From the NCBI GenBank assembly GCA_903893335.1, contig CAITLX010000385.1, positions 1-7,236 on the forward strand: 7,236 nucleotides of DNA. Reading direction: 5' to 3'. Shown here piece after piece: positions 5,360 through 7,236 of the stretch. The translations under genes and the position numbers were made by a program. This stretch comes from an uncultured delta proteobacterium. GTDB lineage: Bacteria > Myxococcota_A > Polyangia > Polyangiales > Polyangiaceae. The notes beneath the pieces are model-generated. The model had not been told where the DNA came from and ran no database searches. It worked only from the letters and a program-made list of their open reading frames with translations. The first letter of the stretch is position 1. Each line of letters starts with the position of its first letter.

Positions 5360-6286
5360 TACACCCGAAAGGCAAGCGTGGGGTTCGAGCAGCGCCGCCC
5401 CGAGCACCCCGGCCGAGTCGCCGAGCGCGGGGGGCACGATGGGGGTCAGGAGCTCGTCGTTGAAGACGTACTTCGCCACGCGCGCGCGCCCCTCGTCGTA
5501 GAGCAGCGCGAGGTTCGACAGTCCGCCTCCGAGCACGACGGCGCTCGGGTCGAGGACGTCGATGAGGTTGGCCAGGCCGCGCCCGAAGGCCTCGATCAAG
5601 TTCTCGATCGCCGCCGCGGCGTGCGCGTCGCTCGCGCGGCGCGCGGCGATCTCGGCGAGCGGCAGGCGCTGGCCCGACCGCTCGGCGTAGTCCCCCTCGA
5701 CCGCGGGGCCGCTCGCCCAGCGCTCGAGGCACCCGGTGTGCCCGCAGTAGCAGGCGCGTCGCCCCTCGAACACGGCGTGGTGGCCCCACTCGCCCGCGAT
5801 GCCCTGCGCGCCGCTCCACACCTCGCCGCGGTGCACGATGCCGCCGCCGACGCCGGTGCCCATGATGACGCCGAACACCAGGCCCCCCTGCCACGCGCGC
5901 GCCGCGCCGAGGCGCGTCTCGGCGAGCGCGAAGCAGTTGGCGTCGTTGTCGAAGGCGACCGCGCGGCCGAGCGCGCGCTCGAGGTCCGCGCGCAGCGGGC
6001 GACCGTTGAGGCACACGGTGTTGGAGTTCTTCACGAGGGCGGTGCGGCGCGTGAAGTTGCCCGGCATCCCGCAGCCGATGGGCGCGGTCGCGAGGTCGAG
6101 GCCCGCTTCGCGCACCGCCTCGCGCACGAGGCCCGCGAGGCGCGCGACGATCGCCTCGTAGCCCTCGTCGGCCGACGTCGGGATGCGCCGCCGCGACGCG
6201 ATCGAGAGCGCGCCCGCGTCGTCCACGTCGACGACCACCGCCTCGATCTTGGTGCCCCCCAGATCGATGCCGATGCGCCGCGTCAC
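5351..6286 (-). CDS. ROK-family sugar kinase, Mak-type fructokinase-like
   Basis: 311 residues from GTG 6286. It should phosphorylate a free hexose with ATP in the cytosol. The phosphate-binding loop is IDLGGTK (7-13); the catalytic base is D115 in FDNDANC (112-118); GTGVGGGI (143-150) is the second nucleotide-binding loop. The ROK zinc site is complete: GEWGHH (165-170, H169) then CYCGHTGCLE (C179, C181, C186). Further stretches resembling E. coli Mak fructokinase are VKNSNTVCLNG (85-95), SGPAVEGDYAERSG (192-205), LDPSAVVLGGGLSN (245-258) and GDSAGVLGAA (289-298), so fructose or mannose is the likeliest substrate; glucose cannot be excluded. There is no N-terminal HTH, so it is a kinase and not a ROK repressor. 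The start is fixed by the IGIDLGG strand and by the 4-nt GTGA overlap with the preceding dehydrogenase stop, which suggests translational coupling. Confidence 0.93.
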   Translation of the reverse strand: MTRRIGIDLGGTKIEAVVVDVDDAGALSIASRRRIPTSADEGYEAIVARLAGLVREAVREAGLDLATAPIGCGMPGNFTRRTALVKNSNTVCLNGRPLRADLERALGRAVAFDNDANCFALAETRLGAARAWQGGLVFGVIMGTGVGGGIVHRGEVWSGAQGIAGEWGHHAVFEGRRACYCGHTGCLERWASGPAVEGDYAERSGQRLPLAEIAARRASDAHAAAAIENLIEAFGRGLANLIDVLDPSAVVLGGGLSNLALLYDEGRARVAKYVFNDELLTPIVPPALGDSAGVLGAALLEPHACLSGVVE

Positions 6287-7236
6287 GGCTCGCTCATCGA
6301 CGGGTAGCCGAGGGAGAGCGCCGGCTCGAACGTCTCCTTGATCACGCGCGGCGAGGTCCAGCGCAGCAGGTTGTAGACGCTCCCCGCCTTGTCGTTGGTG
6401 CCCGACGCGCGCGCGCCGCCGAAGGGTTGCTGCCCGACGACCGCGCCGGTCGGCTTGTCGTTGACATAGAAGTTGCCGGCGGCGAAGCGCAGGCGGCGCG
6501 AGGCCTGCTCGACCGCCGCGCGATCGCGCGCGAACACCGCGCCGGTCAGCGCGTAGGGCGTCGCCGCGTCGCACTCGCCGAGCACCCAGTCCCAGCCGTC
6601 GTCCGGGTAGGCGAACACCGTGAGGAGCGGCCCGAAGATCTCCTCGCACATGAGGCGATGGCGCGGGTCGTCGACCTCGACCACCGTCGGCTGCACGAAG
6701 AAGCCCTCGCGGTCGTCGGCGGCGCCGCCGGTGACGACGCGGCAACCCGGGTCGCTCTTGGCGAGCGCGAGGTATCCGGCGATGCGCGCGAAGGCCCGCG
6801 CGTCGATGACCGCGCCCATGAAGCTGCGAAAGTCGGACACGTCGCCGACGCGGATCTCGGCGACGAGCGCCACGATGCGCTCGCGCAGCGCGGGCCACAT
6901 CGATCGCGGCACGTAGAGGCGCGACGCCGCCGAGCACTTCTGCCCCTGGTACTCGAACGCGCCCCGCACGCAGGCGACCGCGAGCGCATCGAGGTCGGCG
7001 CTCGCGTGCGCGACGATGAAGTCCTTCCCCCCCGTCTCGCCGACGAGGCGCGGGTAGGTCGCGTAGCTACCGATGCGCTCGCCGACCTTGCGCCAGATCG
7101 CCTGGAACACCGTGGTCGAGCCCGTGAAATGCACCCCCGCGAGCGACCGGTGCGCGAGGGCGGCGCCCACGGTCGCCTCGGGCTCGCCGGTGACGAGGTT
7201 GATCACGCCCGGCGGCAGGCCGGCCTCCTCGAGCAG
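6283..7236 (-). CDS. pruA: Delta-1-pyrroline-5-carboxylate dehydrogenase, 5'-truncated by window
   Basis: The C-terminal 317 residues are present; the N-terminal part of the Rossmann domain lies beyond the right edge. The enzyme oxidises glutamate gamma-semialdehyde (from P5C) to glutamate with NAD+, the second step of proline degradation. Visible in order: FTGS (37-40), catalytic-region GETGGK with E67, catalytic Cys101 in EYQGQKCSAASRLYVP, VIDARAFARI (143-152), EEIFGP (198-203), AGNFYVNDKPTGAVVGQQPF (253-272) then GGARASGTNDK (273-283), and RWTSPRVIKET (292-302). The last blocks are specific to P5C dehydrogenases of the human ALDH4A1 type and not to general aldehyde dehydrogenases. It is a stand-alone C-terminal end (finishing YPSMSEP), not the middle of a PutA fusion. 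Whether a proline dehydrogenase precedes it cannot be seen. Its TGA overlaps the kinase GTG. The GTG at 7206 is internal (PPGVINLVTG), not a start. Confidence 0.95.
   Translation of the reverse strand: MLEEAGLPPGVINLVTGEPEATVGAALAHRSLAGVHFTGSTTVFQAIWRKVGERIGSYATYPRLVGETGGKDFIVAHASADLDALAVACVRGAFEYQGQKCSAASRLYVPRSMWPALRERIVALVAEIRVGDVSDFRSFMGAVIDARAFARIAGYLALAKSDPGCRVVTGGAADDREGFFVQPTVVEVDDPRHRLMCEEIFGPLLTVFAYPDDGWDWVLGECDAATPYALTGAVFARDRAAVEQASRRLRFAAGNFYVNDKPTGAVVGQQPFGGARASGTNDKAGSVYNLLRWTSPRVIKETFEPALSLGYPSMSEP

Noticed and set aside
4036..5463. Plus-strand open frame (475 codons) opposite the AAA ATPase
   Set aside because: It covers the opposite strand of an ATPase with intact Walker motifs and runs across its start. 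Composition is non-protein-like.
6287..6937. Upstream extension of the ROK kinase frame
   Set aside because: It lies out of frame within the P5C dehydrogenase gene; the kinase fold starts at IGIDLGG, right after GTG 6286.

Overview
The window is a very GC-rich stretch in which every supported gene lies on the minus strand, so the biological reading order runs from the right edge (7236) to the left edge (1). Composition, strong G/C at third codon positions and a surface lipoprotein with a long Gly/Ser-rich linker behind its lipobox suggest a Myxococcota (Polyangia-like) genome. That assignment is inference; there is no rRNA or other phylogenetic marker here.

Layout in transcription order. (1) 7236-6283: a 5'-truncated ALDH4A1-type delta-1-pyrroline-5-carboxylate dehydrogenase, the second enzyme of proline catabolism. 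(2) 6286-5351: a complete ROK sugar kinase, most like Mak-type fructokinases; its GTG start overlaps the dehydrogenase stop by 4 nt. (3) 5340-4084: an AAA ATPase of the AAA_14/DUF4143 kind, starting 10 nt after the kinase stop, with an AT-rich perfect inverted repeat over the junction and no visible Shine-Dalgarno. (4) 3987-1999: a full-length Kup/KUP potassium transporter. (5) 1946-993: a lipoprotein with a Gly-rich tether and about five beta-propeller-like repeats. (6) 915-661 and 642-166: a small two-gene module, a DUF4258 protein (probable toxin) followed by an MqsA/YgiT-type zinc-finger plus Xre-HTH protein (probable antitoxin), with a perfect inverted repeat just upstream of the first gene. 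(7) 109-1: the N-terminus of another lipoprotein, cut by the window edge.

How they work together. Genes 1-3 are tightly packed and probably co-transcribed. The dehydrogenase makes glutamate, while the kinase would feed a phosphorylated sugar to central metabolism; no shared pathway is obvious. kup is separated by 96 nt and has its own ribosome binding site. The toxin-antitoxin pair looks like an autonomous accessory module between two lipoprotein genes, with a candidate autoregulatory operator. Intergenic gaps are short (at most 96 nt). I see no tRNA, rRNA, CRISPR array, insertion sequence or phage gene.

The best candidates for a second look are the DUF4258/MqsA-like pair with its operator, and the palindrome at the kinase/ATPase junction. 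Both fit known family types; I found no clear evidence of an entirely new system.
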